Source of the DNA: an uncultured Granulosicoccaceae bacterium
GTDB taxonomy: Bacteria > Pseudomonadota > Gammaproteobacteria > Granulosicoccales > Granulosicoccaceae
Assembly: GCA_938006335.1 (NCBI GenBank)
Contig: CALLMF010000031.1
Span: forward strand, 1-64,000
Direction of reading: 5' to 3'
DNA: 64,000 nt
The position numbers and the translations under genes are program-made. This document shows, one piece after another, positions 8,778 to 17,577 of the stretch (the first letter of the stretch is position 1; the number at the start of each line of letters is the position of its first letter). The notes under the pieces are model-generated. The model ran no database searches. It was not told where the DNA came from and was given only the letters and a program-made list of their open reading frames with translations.

Positions 8778-10274
8778 TCACAGCGGGATCAATGCCAGTG
8801 TGATGAACGGGAAGGCAACCAGGAGTGCGACCCGGATCAGATCGCTTGCCACAAACCAGATGACCGCCTTGTAGGTCTGCACGATGGGTGTATCGCGTTG
8901 CATCGCATTGATGACAAAGAGATTCATGCCGACCGGCGGTGTGATCAATCCGACCTCCACCACGATCAGCACCAGGATGCCGAACCAGATGGCGGTACGC
9001 TCGTCGATAACGCGATTGAGCGCGCCGTTGCTGACACCGCGAAGCCCGAGCTCCCGCGTCATCTCGCGCGTGAGTTCCTGACCACTCGCCAATAGTGTCT
9101 GCGCTTCCTGCAACAGCGCCGCGGGGATGTCCGCGCCACTGGCAACGAGATCAGCCAAGCGTGCGCCTTGCAGCTCGACCATGGTAACGAAACCAAAATC
9201 AAGCTCCTGCACGATGGGCCAGAAGATCGGGATGGTCAGCAGGATCATCGACAGGCTGTCCATCACGCAGCCCAACAGCAGATAGAACAACAGGATCACC
9301 ACGAGGATCAGCCACGGACTGTACGCGCTGTCACCAATCCATACCGCAGCTTCCTGCGGTAGTTGGGTGAGTGCTAGAAAGCCGTTGTATATCGCCGCAC
9401 CCAACACGATGAAGAAGATCATGGCCGAGGTGCGGGCCGTACTCTCGAACGCTTCTGTCAAGGTTCGACGCGACAAGGCACCGGCCCCCCAGGCGATCAG
9501 CCCGGTGCAAAGTGCGCCGACAGCAGCACCTTCCGTAGGCGTGAACCACCCGAGATAGATCCCCCCGACCACCAGGAAAAACACCAGCAGAACAGGCCAG
9601 ATCGCGATGAAGGCCTGCAGACGTTCCCGGTAAGGTACGCGTGGCCGTGTGCCAGCCGCATCTGGATGGATGCGCGCGTATATCGACACCACGATCATGT
9701 AACCGATGGCAGCCAGCACACCGGGAACAAATGCCGCAAGAAACAGCTTGGCAATATTCTGCTCGGTGAGGATCGCGTAGATGACGAGCACTACCGATGG
9801 CGGAATCAATATACCCAGTGTGCCACCTGCTGCCAGCGTTGCTGTGGCAAAGCCGCCCGAGTAACCGTAACGTTTGAGCTCAGGCAACGCGACTCGTCCC
9901 ATCGTGGCAGCGGTCGCAAGTGAGGAACCGCAAATGGCGCCAAAGCCCGCGCAGGCACCGACCGCCGCCATGGCGACGCCACCCTTGCGATGTCCCAACC
10001 AGCTTTCAGCAGACTTGAACAGCGCATGGCTCATGCCCCCGAGCGTGCTGAAGTATCCCATCAGCAGAAACATTGGCACGATGGACAAGGAATAGTTGGA
10101 GAACGTGGTGAAGGTTTCACTGCGTAGGCGTCCGAACGGGACCTTGACATCCCCTGTGACGATGACAAGACCGACGAGCCCGGTCAGGAACATCGCAAGA
10201 CCGATCGGCACCCGCAAAAAAATCAACACCAGCAGTGCGGGAAACGACAGCACGCCGATGAGCATGTCACTCAC
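8778..10274 (-). CDS. dctM: TRAP transporter large permease subunit (DctM family)
   Basis: Large membrane subunit of a tripartite ATP-independent periplasmic transporter, carrying a substrate anion with Na+ into the cell. It is almost entirely hydrophobic and has typical blocks such as LRVPIGLAMFL, GFGAICGSSLATAATMG and GLITPPVGMNLFVI. At about 498 residues it is longer than the usual ~430 because of a polar insertion of about 55-60 residues before TAIWFGILV. GTG at 10274 overlaps the dctQ stop as GTGA and has GGAG 7 bases upstream; the ATG at 10265 is an alternative. A much longer reading to 10598 runs through dctQ in another frame and is not real. Confidence 0.92.
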   Translation of the reverse strand: MSDMLIGVLSFPALLVLIFLRVPIGLAMFLTGLVGLVIVTGDVKVPFGRLRSETFTTFSNYSLSIVPMFLLMGYFSTLGGMSHALFKSAESWLGHRKGGVAMAAVGACAGFGAICGSSLATAATMGRVALPELKRYGYSGGFATATLAAGGTLGILIPPSVVLVIYAILTEQNIAKLFLAAFVPGVLAAIGYMIVVSIYARIHPDAAGTRPRVPYRERLQAFIAIWPVLLVFFLVVGGIYLGWFTPTEGAAVGALCTGLIAWGAGALSRRTLTEAFESTARTSAMIFFIVLGAAIYNGFLALTQLPQEAAVWIGDSAYSPWLILVVILLFYLLLGCVMDSLSMILLTIPIFWPIVQELDFGFVTMVELQGARLADLVASGADIPAALLQEAQTLLASGQELTREMTRELGLRGVSNGALNRVIDERTAIWFGILVLIVVEVGLITPPVGMNLFVINAMQRDTPIVQTYKAVIWFVASDLIRVALLVAFPFITLALIPL

Positions 10275-10852
10275 GACGCCGCTCCATCGTCTGGCAGCAC
10301 GGTGCGCCCGGTCGCGACTTCGATCACGCGCGCAACAACCATGTAGACACTGACCAATGCTGTCGCGACGGCCCCGGTGAGTGCCGCAGCATAGCCCCAC
10401 CACACCGGGTACTGCAGCAGGAAGGAGGTTTGTCCGGAGTTCTTCTTGCTCAACATGCCTTGCATGAGATGCCAGGCAATCAGCACCATCACGATGGCAA
10501 AAACGAGCTCCGTGATCATGCGCAGCACACCGCTTGCAGACGCGGGGAAACGCGAGGTCAGGATATCGACCGAGGCATGCGATCCGCGCAGCTGACACAA
10601 CGGCAGAAACGCAAAGATGGCAAACGCCATGCCGACCTCAACGAGCTCGATGTCACCATCGACCGCGCCGACGCCAAGGTCGAGCAACCGCTCGGCCAAA
10701 GCGGGCATGAGTGACTGTGCAAGCTCACCGTACAGAAAGGAGTTGAGCACGCGGCCGACGATCGACAGGCAGGTCATGATGACCAGAGCACTGAGCATCA
10801 CGCCACCCAGCAGCGCGAACAACCGCGCCAGCCTGTCGAAAAACCGATACAT
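10271..10852 (-). CDS. dctQ: TRAP transporter small permease subunit (DctQ family)
   Basis: The 193-residue small membrane subunit, with four hydrophobic helices (near residues 12-38, 70-90, 110-135 and 150-178). It couples the binding protein to the large permease. The ATG at 10852 (MYRFFDRLARLF) begins at the first helix; a 21-residue upstream extension is less likely. It follows dctP by 99 bases and overlaps dctM by 4 bases, giving the usual dctP-dctQ-dctM order on the minus strand. Confidence 0.9.
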   Translation of the reverse strand: MYRFFDRLARLFALLGGVMLSALVIMTCLSIVGRVLNSFLYGELAQSLMPALAERLLDLGVGAVDGDIELVEVGMAFAIFAFLPLCQLRGSHASVDILTSRFPASASGVLRMITELVFAIVMVLIAWHLMQGMLSKKNSGQTSFLLQYPVWWGYAAALTGAVATALVSVYMVVARVIEVATGRTVLPDDGAAS

Positions 10853-10951
10853 GCAGGAATCCGAGTCGGGGCAGCGACCACCGTAGCCGCTGCCCCGCGA
10901 TAGTACCGCGGCCAATCGGCAGCGGATCGTTCAGAGATCAGTCAGCGACAA

Positions 10952-11998
10952 TCACATCTCGGCGGTGGCACCCATGCACGTGCCGCTCATCAGCTCACGA
11001 GCCTGATCAATACGCGCTTGTCCATCGATACCCTTTTCGGCCATCTGGGCTACCCAGGTCTCGTAGATCGGGTTGACGGCTTCCTGCCACGCGGCGGTAT
11101 CGGACACGGTCAGGATCTCGTTGCCGTTGTCGATCGCAGCTTCGCGGGCCGGAGCGTCAGCGTCAGCCATCGTGCCACCAGCAAATACCGAGAAATTCAT
11201 GCCTGAGTTGTCATCGATGGCGGCCTTCATCTCATCGGACAAGCCTTCGTAGACGTCCTTGTTCATCGCGAGTACGAAGGTCAGTGTGTACAAGGCCGCG
11301 CCTTCGAACTCGGTGTGATACTCGACGAGCTCGGGAATCTTCAGAGCCGTCGTGACTTCCCACGGAATGGTCGTACCGTCGATCACACCTTTGGACAAGG
11401 CCTCCGGAATGGCAGGTACCGGCATACCGACAGGCTCCGCTCCAGACAGCGACAGCAGCTCGTTGACCATACGACCACCACCACGGATTTTCATGCCTTG
11501 CAGATCATCGGGTGTTTGCACCGGGTCGCTGGTGTGGAAAATTCCCGGGCCATGCACCCAGGTGCCGACGATTTTCACGTCCTTGAAGTCTTCGCTTTCC
11601 ATGTGTTCTTCAAACATGGTCCAGTACGCGCAGGATGCGGCGCGCGCGTCCTCCATCATGAACGGCAGCTCGAACACTTCCGTGCCCGGAAATCGGCCCG
11701 GCGTGTATCCCGACACGGTCCACACGATGTCCGCGACGCCGTCGATGACCTGATCCATCAGTTCCGGTGGTGCACCACCGAGCTGCATGGACGGGTAGCG
11801 GTCAATCTTGATCTCGCCGCCAGAGGCTTCCTCGACCTTGTCGGCCCAGACATCGAGGATGAGCTTTGGCACGTTGGCCTGCGCGGGCAGGAACTGGTGC
11901 AGGTTCAGCGTGACCTCCTGCGCGTGAGCCGCTGACACGCTGCCCGCGGTCAACAGCGCGCCAGTCAACAGCGCGCCAAGCGATGGCTTGATAAACAT
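10952..11998 (-). CDS. dctP: TRAP transporter substrate-binding protein (DctP family)
   Basis: Periplasmic solute receptor of 348 residues that delivers substrate to the DctQM permease. A clear signal peptide covers residues 1-26 with cleavage after AHA. The mature part carries DctP-type features, including GGAPPELMDQVIDGVADIVW and the ligand-contact region DDLQGMKIRGGGRM; an Arg in the latter region commonly binds the substrate carboxylate. The ATG at 11998 was chosen for the signal peptide. A GGAG lies about 12 bases upstream. The divergent aldolase gene at 12205 suggests the substrate is a carboxylic acid, but this is inference. Confidence 0.92.
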   Translation of the reverse strand: MFIKPSLGALLTGALLTAGSVSAAHAQEVTLNLHQFLPAQANVPKLILDVWADKVEEASGGEIKIDRYPSMQLGGAPPELMDQVIDGVADIVWTVSGYTPGRFPGTEVFELPFMMEDARAASCAYWTMFEEHMESEDFKDVKIVGTWVHGPGIFHTSDPVQTPDDLQGMKIRGGGRMVNELLSLSGAEPVGMPVPAIPEALSKGVIDGTTIPWEVTTALKIPELVEYHTEFEGAALYTLTFVLAMNKDVYEGLSDEMKAAIDDNSGMNFSVFAGGTMADADAPAREAAIDNGNEILTVSDTAAWQEAVNPIYETWVAQMAEKGIDGQARIDQARELMSGTCMGATAEM

Positions 11999-12204
11999 TG
12001 TCCGATGTGTCTCCAGGTGATTGATGTCTTTTCGAGAGGTGATCCATCTTTGCAGATCTCTACACTTACTGTAACACCGCAATACTAGCCCAGATCCACG
12101 ACACACCGCCGCGCTGGGCGCCGGCACGTTACCGACCCTCGACATCACGCCACCGAACAAGCGATCATGGCGGCATCCCCCTGACTACCCGTGAGGTGTT
12201 ATCA

Positions 12205-12879
12205 GTGTCACACGTCGTCGTGCAGCACATCGAGCGCGCCGCACCGAGCACATGCAGGAAACTGGCTGAAGCTGGGGTCGCCACCGTGCACGAGTCGCAG
12301 GGCAGAACCGGGATGTTGGCAAGCTACATGCGCCCCATCTATCGCGGCCCGGCTATCGCGGGGCCGGCGATTACCATCCTGGCGCCACCGGCTGACAACT
12401 GGATGTTGCATGTCGCCATGGAGCAGGTACAACCCGGGGACATCCTGGTCGTCGCCGTAACCTCACCAAGTGACGCAGGTTACTTTGGCGACCTGCTGGC
12501 AACATCACTACAAGCCCGGGGCGGACTCGGGGTGGTCATTGATGCCGGCGTGCGCGATACCCGTGAGCTTCAGATCATGGGTCTGCCCGTCTGGTCGAAA
12601 TCGATCAGTGCGCAAGGCACGGTCAAGGAAACGTTGGGCTCGGTGAATGTGCCCATCGTGTGTGCCGGCGCAACGGTCAATCCCGGTGATGCGGTCGTCG
12701 CCGATGATGACGGTGTGTGCATCGTGCCGCGCGCGCACGCCAACGACGTACTGGAAAAAACCCGCACGCGCATTGCCAACGAGGATGCCAAGCGCGTTCG
12801 GTTTGCCGAGGGGGAACTGGGCCTTGATGTCTACGACATGCGCAAGCGACTTCAAGAGAAGGGTCTGCGCTATATCTGA
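12205..12879 (+). CDS. RraA/LigK-type 4-carboxy-4-hydroxy-2-oxoadipate aldolase or oxaloacetate decarboxylase
   Basis: A 224-residue protein of the RraA-like fold, which includes class II 4-hydroxy-4-methyl-2-oxoglutarate/CHA aldolases with oxaloacetate decarboxylase activity. Typical blocks are visible: [12 protein letters not shown] near the start, [12 protein letters not shown] in the centre and the metal/substrate motif [14 protein letters not shown]. The GTG at 12205 follows GAGG by a normal distance; an in-frame GTG at 12196 overlaps that ribosome site. It is divergent from the TRAP operon with about 206 bases between the starts, which suggests the transporter imports an oxo- or hydroxy-acid it acts on. 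Regulation of RNase E is less likely given the length and context. Confidence 0.82.
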   Translation: MSHVVVQHIERAAPSTCRKLAEAGVATVHESQGRTGMLASYMRPIYRGPAIAGPAITILAPPADNWMLHVAMEQVQPGDILVVAVTSPSDAGYFGDLLATSLQARGGLGVVIDAGVRDTRELQIMGLPVWSKSISAQGTVKETLGSVNVPIVCAGATVNPGDAVVADDDGVCIVPRAHANDVLEKTRTRIANEDAKRVRFAEGELGLDVYDMRKRLQEKGLRYI

Positions 12880-12889
12880 CTCGCCTTGC

Positions 12890-13093
12890 TCAACGCGAAC
12901 GCAGGTCCGCCAATGCGGCACGTTGCGGCGCTGTTTCACGCAGGTCAAGGTATGCCCGACCACCGTCAGGATTCTCGACGGCTTTTGCTGCTGTGCCAAT
13001 CGACAGACCTGCAGCCTTGCCAACCGCCCGCATCACCGCAGCGGGCGTTGCAGCAAACGTCGGCCCTATCGCTGCGACGCCGTGGGTCAGCAC
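12890..13093 (-). CDS. Small hypothetical ORF downstream of the oligopeptidase
   Basis: A possible 67-residue protein on the minus strand, beginning with GTG 14 bases after the oligopeptidase stop and ending 10 bases from the converging aldolase stop. Its composition (Ala, Gly, Val, balanced charge) looks protein-like. The frame stays open a little further upstream into the oligopeptidase gene, where it continues with a beta-strand-like RVAVVTSV. I see no ribosome site and recognise no family. It may be a real small gene, a degraded tail or a chance ORF. Confidence 0.3.
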   Translation of the reverse strand: MLTHGVAAIGPTFAATPAAVMRAVGKAAGLSIGTAAKAVENPDGGRAYLDLRETAPQRAALADLRSR

Positions 13094-13107
13094 TGACGTG
13101 ACAACGG

Positions 13108-15123
13108 CTACCCGGATGTCAGACCCATCACGGCCAACGCGAATACCAGACTGCGCGCCGTGTCAGCGAGTGAGGCATAGCGACCCGTACCACCAAAATG
13201 TCCCGACTCGAGATTGGTACGTAACAGCAGCGGCTGCTCGTTAGTGCGACATTCACGCAACAAGGCTACCCATCGGGCAGGCTCCCACCAGGTAACGCGC
13301 GGGTCACTGATGCCCGCAGTGACAAACAGTGCGGGATAATCATGGGCCCCCACCCGATCGACCGGCGAGTAACCGCGAATCCACTCCCGGGCCGCGGCGT
13401 CGTCGATGGGATTACCCCACTCACTCCACTCTCCCGGTGTGAGTGGCAGGCTGGCATCACTCATTGTCGCGAGCACATCGACAAACGGCACGTCGGCGAT
13501 GACACCGGCCACAAGCCCGGGGTCGCGGCGCACGACAAGGTCGGTGGTAGCGGCAACCAGAAGCCCCCCTGCAGATCCGCCCTGGATGACCAATCGCCCC
13601 CACTGCGCAAATTTTCGATCGACCATCGCGCGTAGCACGGCATACAGATCTTCAAACGAGGCGGCTTTGTGTTCCAGGCGCCCCGCTTCGTACCAGCGTC
13701 GTCCGAGCTCCTGCCCGCCTCGCACATGGGCGATCGCATAGACCACTCCGCGATCGACCAACGGCAACACGTCAGCCGAAAAGTCTGCAGGGACGCAGGA
13801 ACCATAAGCACCATAGCCGTACACCAGGCAGGGTGCGCTACCGTCCAGCGGCGTGTCTCGGTGATACAGGAGCGTGACCGGCACCTCGACACCATCGTAG
13901 GAGGCAACCTGCATGCGCTGCGTACGGTACAGCTGCGGATCATGCCCTGACGGAATGCGTCGCTGCTTCAGCAATCGACGTTCACCCGAGAGGATGTCTT
14001 CCTCGTATACCCGATCCGGTGTCGTTGGAGACGCGTAGGTCAGACGAAAACTCGATGCATCGAATTCCAATCCGGCGTCGATGCCGATGGCATACACCTC
14101 TTCATCGAAAGCAAGCTGACGCCGACGCCCATCCCGGTGCACAAGGGATACCTGCGCCAGCGCGTTCTCGCGCGCCAGAATGATCATCCAGTCTCCAAGC
14201 GCATCGACATCGAGCAAGGTACGACCTTCCCTATGGGCTTCCAACTCGCGCCAGTACGCTCGCGATGGAGACGCGACCGGCGCTTCCATCAGTTTGAAGT
14301 CGGGCGCATCGTCGACATTCGTCACGATCAGGAAGCGATCGTTCTGGTGCTCTAACGAGTACTCCACGCCGGGTGCGCGCGGCTCTATCAACGACGGATC
14401 TGCCGTAATGTCGTCAACAGCAATGAGTCGTATCTCGTTGCAGTCGGTCATGCTGGCTTCGATGACAACAAAGGCACCACTTCGGAACATGCCAAGGGAC
14501 AACGAGAAGCGCGTGTCCGACTCTTCGTACACCCGCTGTGGCTCCTGACCCAAGGTCAGCCGGTAGACGAGACTCGGTCTCAGTTCCTCATCGACCCGAG
14601 TGAAGAACACGGTGTCGGACGTGCCCCACACCACCTCGTAGACGTCCTCCAGCGTGAACGTGTCACGCCCGGTATCGAGATCCCGGATGTGCAGGGTATA
14701 ACGCTCATCTCCCGAGGTATCGACCGTCCATGCGAGCAGACGATGGTCCGGCGAATGCTCCACATCACCTTCTGCAAAATACTCGTGGTCGGACGCTTCC
14801 CGCTCCACATCGAGTATGACCTGCTCTTCACCACCATCTCGAGGGCAACGCAGGTACACACCGTATTCATCACCTTCGGAGTAGCGCGTACGGTATGCCC
14901 AGGGGCCGTCCTTGTCGGGGAGCGACACATCCACCGGCTCGATACGCCCACGAAGCTCGGATTCCAGCTCTTCAAACAACCCCTGGTGGGCAGAGAACCA
15001 CTGGTCCGCCCGTGCGTTCTCGGCAAGCAGATGATCACGAATACGTTCGGGCAACATCGCTGGATCCGCAACACATTCACGCCAATTGTCTGCACGCAGC
15101 CACGACCAATCCTGTTCGCTCAC
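13108..15123 (-). CDS. Prolyl oligopeptidase family serine peptidase (S9A)
   Basis: A 671-residue soluble peptidase with the S9A layout: an N-terminal seven-bladed propeller (about residues 75-400) and a C-terminal alpha/beta hydrolase domain. The nucleophile elbow is GGSAGG, the acid is probably the Asp of SDPRVTWW and the His lies in ESGHFGGTGR. It resembles oligopeptidase B-type enzymes, which cut short peptides, though no signal peptide is seen. The start is a GTG at 15121-15123 overlapping the stop of the DsrK-like gene as GTGA, so it is coupled to that operon. With gamma-glutamyltransferase upstream in the same run, a role in peptide turnover is possible. Confidence 0.9.
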   Translation of the reverse strand: MSEQDWSWLRADNWRECVADPAMLPERIRDHLLAENARADQWFSAHQGLFEELESELRGRIEPVDVSLPDKDGPWAYRTRYSEGDEYGVYLRCPRDGGEEQVILDVEREASDHEYFAEGDVEHSPDHRLLAWTVDTSGDERYTLHIRDLDTGRDTFTLEDVYEVVWGTSDTVFFTRVDEELRPSLVYRLTLGQEPQRVYEESDTRFSLSLGMFRSGAFVVIEASMTDCNEIRLIAVDDITADPSLIEPRAPGVEYSLEHQNDRFLIVTNVDDAPDFKLMEAPVASPSRAYWRELEAHREGRTLLDVDALGDWMIILARENALAQVSLVHRDGRRRQLAFDEEVYAIGIDAGLEFDASSFRLTYASPTTPDRVYEEDILSGERRLLKQRRIPSGHDPQLYRTQRMQVASYDGVEVPVTLLYHRDTPLDGSAPCLVYGYGAYGSCVPADFSADVLPLVDRGVVYAIAHVRGGQELGRRWYEAGRLEHKAASFEDLYAVLRAMVDRKFAQWGRLVIQGGSAGGLLVAATTDLVVRRDPGLVAGVIADVPFVDVLATMSDASLPLTPGEWSEWGNPIDDAAAREWIRGYSPVDRVGAHDYPALFVTAGISDPRVTWWEPARWVALLRECRTNEQPLLLRTNLESGHFGGTGRYASLADTARSLVFALAVMGLTSG

Positions 15124-16586
15124 TCTGTCGAGGCCATCGGCGGAAGCAAGGCATTGCCGATCAAGGTATGCAGACTGATGATTTCAATGTCCTCAAGAGA
15201 AGTATCTACCGCCGCCATCGGCAGTACGGTCGACAACTGGGTCTTGCAGATGGCGCAGATGGAAGCGAGGTGGGTCACCTGCTCTGTACTCACAACCGTG
15301 GCGAGTGCACGAGCACGCGGTAACACCCCTTGTACACGCACCTGCATCTGATCGTCTGACAACATGCCTCCGCCGCCACCACAGCAAAAGGTTTCGCGGT
15401 GCGTGCTACCGCGTGGCATCTCGACAAAGCGATCCACACTGGCGGTCAGGAGATCCCGTGGCAGCGTGAAGGCACCGTCCGCTGAACTCCCCATGCGCGC
15501 ACCCCGGGCTACATTGCACGAGTCGTGGTACGTCACCACCTTGCCGGCGTTGCGCGATGCATCCAGTCTGATGCGCCCGGCTTGCCAGAGCTCATGTGTC
15601 AGCTCGCACACATGTTCTGCACCTGCATTGGCCGTGACGCTTGCAAGCCTGTGCGCACCGACCAGGGCGGCAAGCCGAGTACCGGCGACCCGCCAGGCGT
15701 GCCCACACTCCCCGACAACCAGACGCGTCGTACCGAGGGCGCGCGCTGCATCCACCAGGCGTTGCGCCTGCCGTCTTTCGTGTTCAACATTGCCAGCGAA
15801 CAAGGCAAAGTTGGCGGCCTCCGAGGCCTCACTCGAGAGCGTCCACCGCACGCCCGCCACATGCAGCACCTTGGCAAGCCCGAGTAGCCCATCAACATGA
15901 GGCTCAGCAAAGAAATCCGCCGACGGCACCACCACGAGCACGTCGGCTGAGGCATCGTCCAATGGAAGTCGCACCGGCCCTCCCCACTCGGCCTCATCAA
16001 GCTCGTCAGCAAGATCCTCTTCCAAGCTGTCCAGCGTATTGGCGATGGCGGGGCGCTTCATGCCGAGGTTGTTGCCAAGGCGCGCGGCCTTCTCGACAAT
16101 GGTTTGCGAATAGTGCTGACCAAGCCCGACGCTCGCCAGCACCTCACGCCCTGCCATGGTGATCTCGCTGGTATCGATGCCCTTGGGGCAGAACACCGCA
16201 CAGCGACGACACTCACTGCACTGATGGAAGTAGCGATACCAGGTATCGAGCATGTCCCGATCGAGGTCGCGCGCGCCGACCAACCACGGCAGGTATCGCC
16301 CGAAGAACGTGAAGTGGCGACGCCACACCGAACGCAGCAGCTCCTGACGGGCCACGGGCATGTTGTTGGGGTCACCGGTGCCGATACCGTAGTGGCATTT
16401 GTCCGCGCAGGCCCCGCAGCGCGTACAGGTGTCCATGAACACGGCAAGCGCACGGTTGTTGCGCACCAGCTCGCCAAGACGCGCAATGGCCTTGGATTGC
16501 CAGTCATCAACGAGCTCGCCGGGGTATCCCAGGGACTCACTGGTCTGAGACTCGGCAATCAGTGGAATGATCGGATAGGACTTCAC
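15120..16586 (-). CDS. DsrK/HdrD-like iron-sulfur protein with CCG domain
   Basis: A 488-residue cytoplasm-facing electron-transfer protein related to DsrK and heterodisulfide reductase HdrD. Two ferredoxin-type [4Fe-4S] motifs of CX2CX2CX3C form are visible at Cys54/57/60/64 and Cys123/126/129/133. A CCG domain has Cys357 (YHDSC), Cys401-402 (CCGGGGG) and a terminal CAIC pair at 444/447, which in the family hold the catalytic cluster. GTG at 16586 was chosen because it overlaps the stop of the membrane-subunit gene as GTGA; a 77-residue upstream extension reads through that gene. In known Dsr systems DsrMK reduces or oxidises the DsrC trisulfide/disulfide with quinol. Confidence 0.87.
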   Translation of the reverse strand: MKSYPIIPLIAESQTSESLGYPGELVDDWQSKAIARLGELVRNNRALAVFMDTCTRCGACADKCHYGIGTGDPNNMPVARQELLRSVWRRHFTFFGRYLPWLVGARDLDRDMLDTWYRYFHQCSECRRCAVFCPKGIDTSEITMAGREVLASVGLGQHYSQTIVEKAARLGNNLGMKRPAIANTLDSLEEDLADELDEAEWGGPVRLPLDDASADVLVVVPSADFFAEPHVDGLLGLAKVLHVAGVRWTLSSEASEAANFALFAGNVEHERRQAQRLVDAARALGTTRLVVGECGHAWRVAGTRLAALVGAHRLASVTANAGAEHVCELTHELWQAGRIRLDASRNAGKVVTYHDSCNVARGARMGSSADGAFTLPRDLLTASVDRFVEMPRGSTHRETFCCGGGGGMLSDDQMQVRVQGVLPRARALATVVSTEQVTHLASICAICKTQLSTVLPMAAVDTSLEDIEIISLHTLIGNALLPPMASTE

Positions 16587-17272
16587 GGCGCGCGCGCATT
16601 CAATGTCGGCGCAAATAACACACCCGGGCCATGCAGCAACTTGCCAACCGGATACAAGGCAGCGAGCAACAGCACCGCGCCCAGGTGTAACCACAACGCC
16701 ATGCCACCGGGCAAGGCCACCGTATCGATGCGCAAGGCGGCACGCAGAAATCGCCCGACCTGGTAGGCATCCACCGGCCAGATGTGCTTCAACACCGCAC
16801 CCGACACGACAATACACAACAGCAGCAGCAACCAGAGGTAGTCACTCGGTACGGATATGTAGCGAACGCGTGCAACAAGGAGTCGCCGCGCCAGCAATAC
16901 GAGGAGCCCGCCGGTCAAGGCAAGGCTTGCGTAGGTCCCGTAGGGAATCAGCGGAACAATCCACAGCGGCGTACGCGGCCAGAGAAAACGCAGATGCAAC
17001 ACCAGCGTGAACAACAAGCCATAGTGCAGCAGCACGCAGCCACACCAGGTGGCCGGGCTCGCCCGCCACAGCGTACGAAAACCAACCAACTCGACGAACA
17101 ATCGCAGGCACACACCTGCACGCGTGCGCGGCGCGGGTGTCAACGGGATGGGAATGGCTTGCGGCGTATGCGCCCAACGCCACATGCGTAATGCAAGTCC
17201 GACTACACCACCGTAGATGGCAAGCGCGCAGGCAATGGACAAGGCCTGCACCGCCAGACCGGGATCAGACAC
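16583..17272 (-). CDS. DsrM/NarI-like cytochrome b membrane subunit
   Basis: A 229-residue membrane protein with about five or six hydrophobic helices. Candidate heme-ligand histidines lie in LLHYGLLF/VLHLRF, VLKHIWP and WLHLG/KLLHG segments, as in the NarI/DsrM family. It probably exchanges electrons with the quinone pool and anchors the DsrK-like subunit, whose gene overlaps its stop by 4 bases. A GTG at 17272 overlapping the dsrC stop by 8 bases is the best start; a longer reading to 17341 would lie within dsrC. The C-terminal tail is short and polar. Confidence 0.8.
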   Translation of the reverse strand: MSDPGLAVQALSIACALAIYGGVVGLALRMWRWAHTPQAIPIPLTPAPRTRAGVCLRLFVELVGFRTLWRASPATWCGCVLLHYGLLFTLVLHLRFLWPRTPLWIVPLIPYGTYASLALTGGLLVLLARRLLVARVRYISVPSDYLWLLLLLCIVVSGAVLKHIWPVDAYQVGRFLRAALRIDTVALPGGMALWLHLGAVLLLAALYPVGKLLHGPGVLFAPTLNARAP

Positions 17273-17573
17273 AGCCGGTCGGTTTGGGCAGACCGGCGTA
17301 GCGACAGGCCTGCTTGGCAGGCCCGCGCGGAAACAGCTCATAGAGATAGCGACTATTGCCCTTCTCCTTGCCGAAGCGCTTTCCGATCTGCTTGGTGAGG
17401 ATGCGAATGGCGGGGGCTATCTCGTACTGGGTGTAGTAGTCCTGCAGGAACTCGATGACTTCCCAATGGGCGTCGGTCAGAACGATATCGTCGGCAGCAG
17501 CCATCGTCTCTGCCAGCTCACGCGACCAGTCTTCACGCCGGCGGAGGTAGCCTTCGGCATCGGTCTCCGGCAT
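17265..17573 (-). CDS. dsrC: DsrC-family sulfur carrier protein with both redox cysteines
   Basis: A 102-residue protein of the DsrC/TusE family. The C-terminal arm carries Cys90 and Cys101 in a CX10C arrangement, with Cys penultimate (ending GCV). TusE proteins generally have only the last cysteine, so this is the DsrC-type form able to make a disulfide or trisulfide. The helix-turn-helix-like core (TDAHWEVIEFLQDYY) and the KRFGKEKGNSRYLYELFP block are typical. The ATG at 17573 begins 4 bases after the gamma-glutamyltransferase stop. The next two genes encode DsrM- and DsrK-like proteins, the known redox partners of DsrC. No dsrAB is in the window. Confidence 0.88.
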   Translation of the reverse strand: MPETDAEGYLRRREDWSRELAETMAAADDIVLTDAHWEVIEFLQDYYTQYEIAPAIRILTKQIGKRFGKEKGNSRYLYELFPRGPAKQACRYAGLPKPTGCV

Positions 17574-17577
17574 CACG

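Noticed and set aside
10275-10598. N-terminal extension of the TRAP large permease
   Set aside because: It reads through dctQ in another frame, is rich in Cys, Arg and His, and lacks family similarity; GTG at 10274 has a good ribosome site and stop overlap.
16587-16817. N-terminal extension of the DsrK-like protein
   Set aside because: The extra 77 residues overlap the membrane-subunit gene in another frame; the GTGA overlap start is better.
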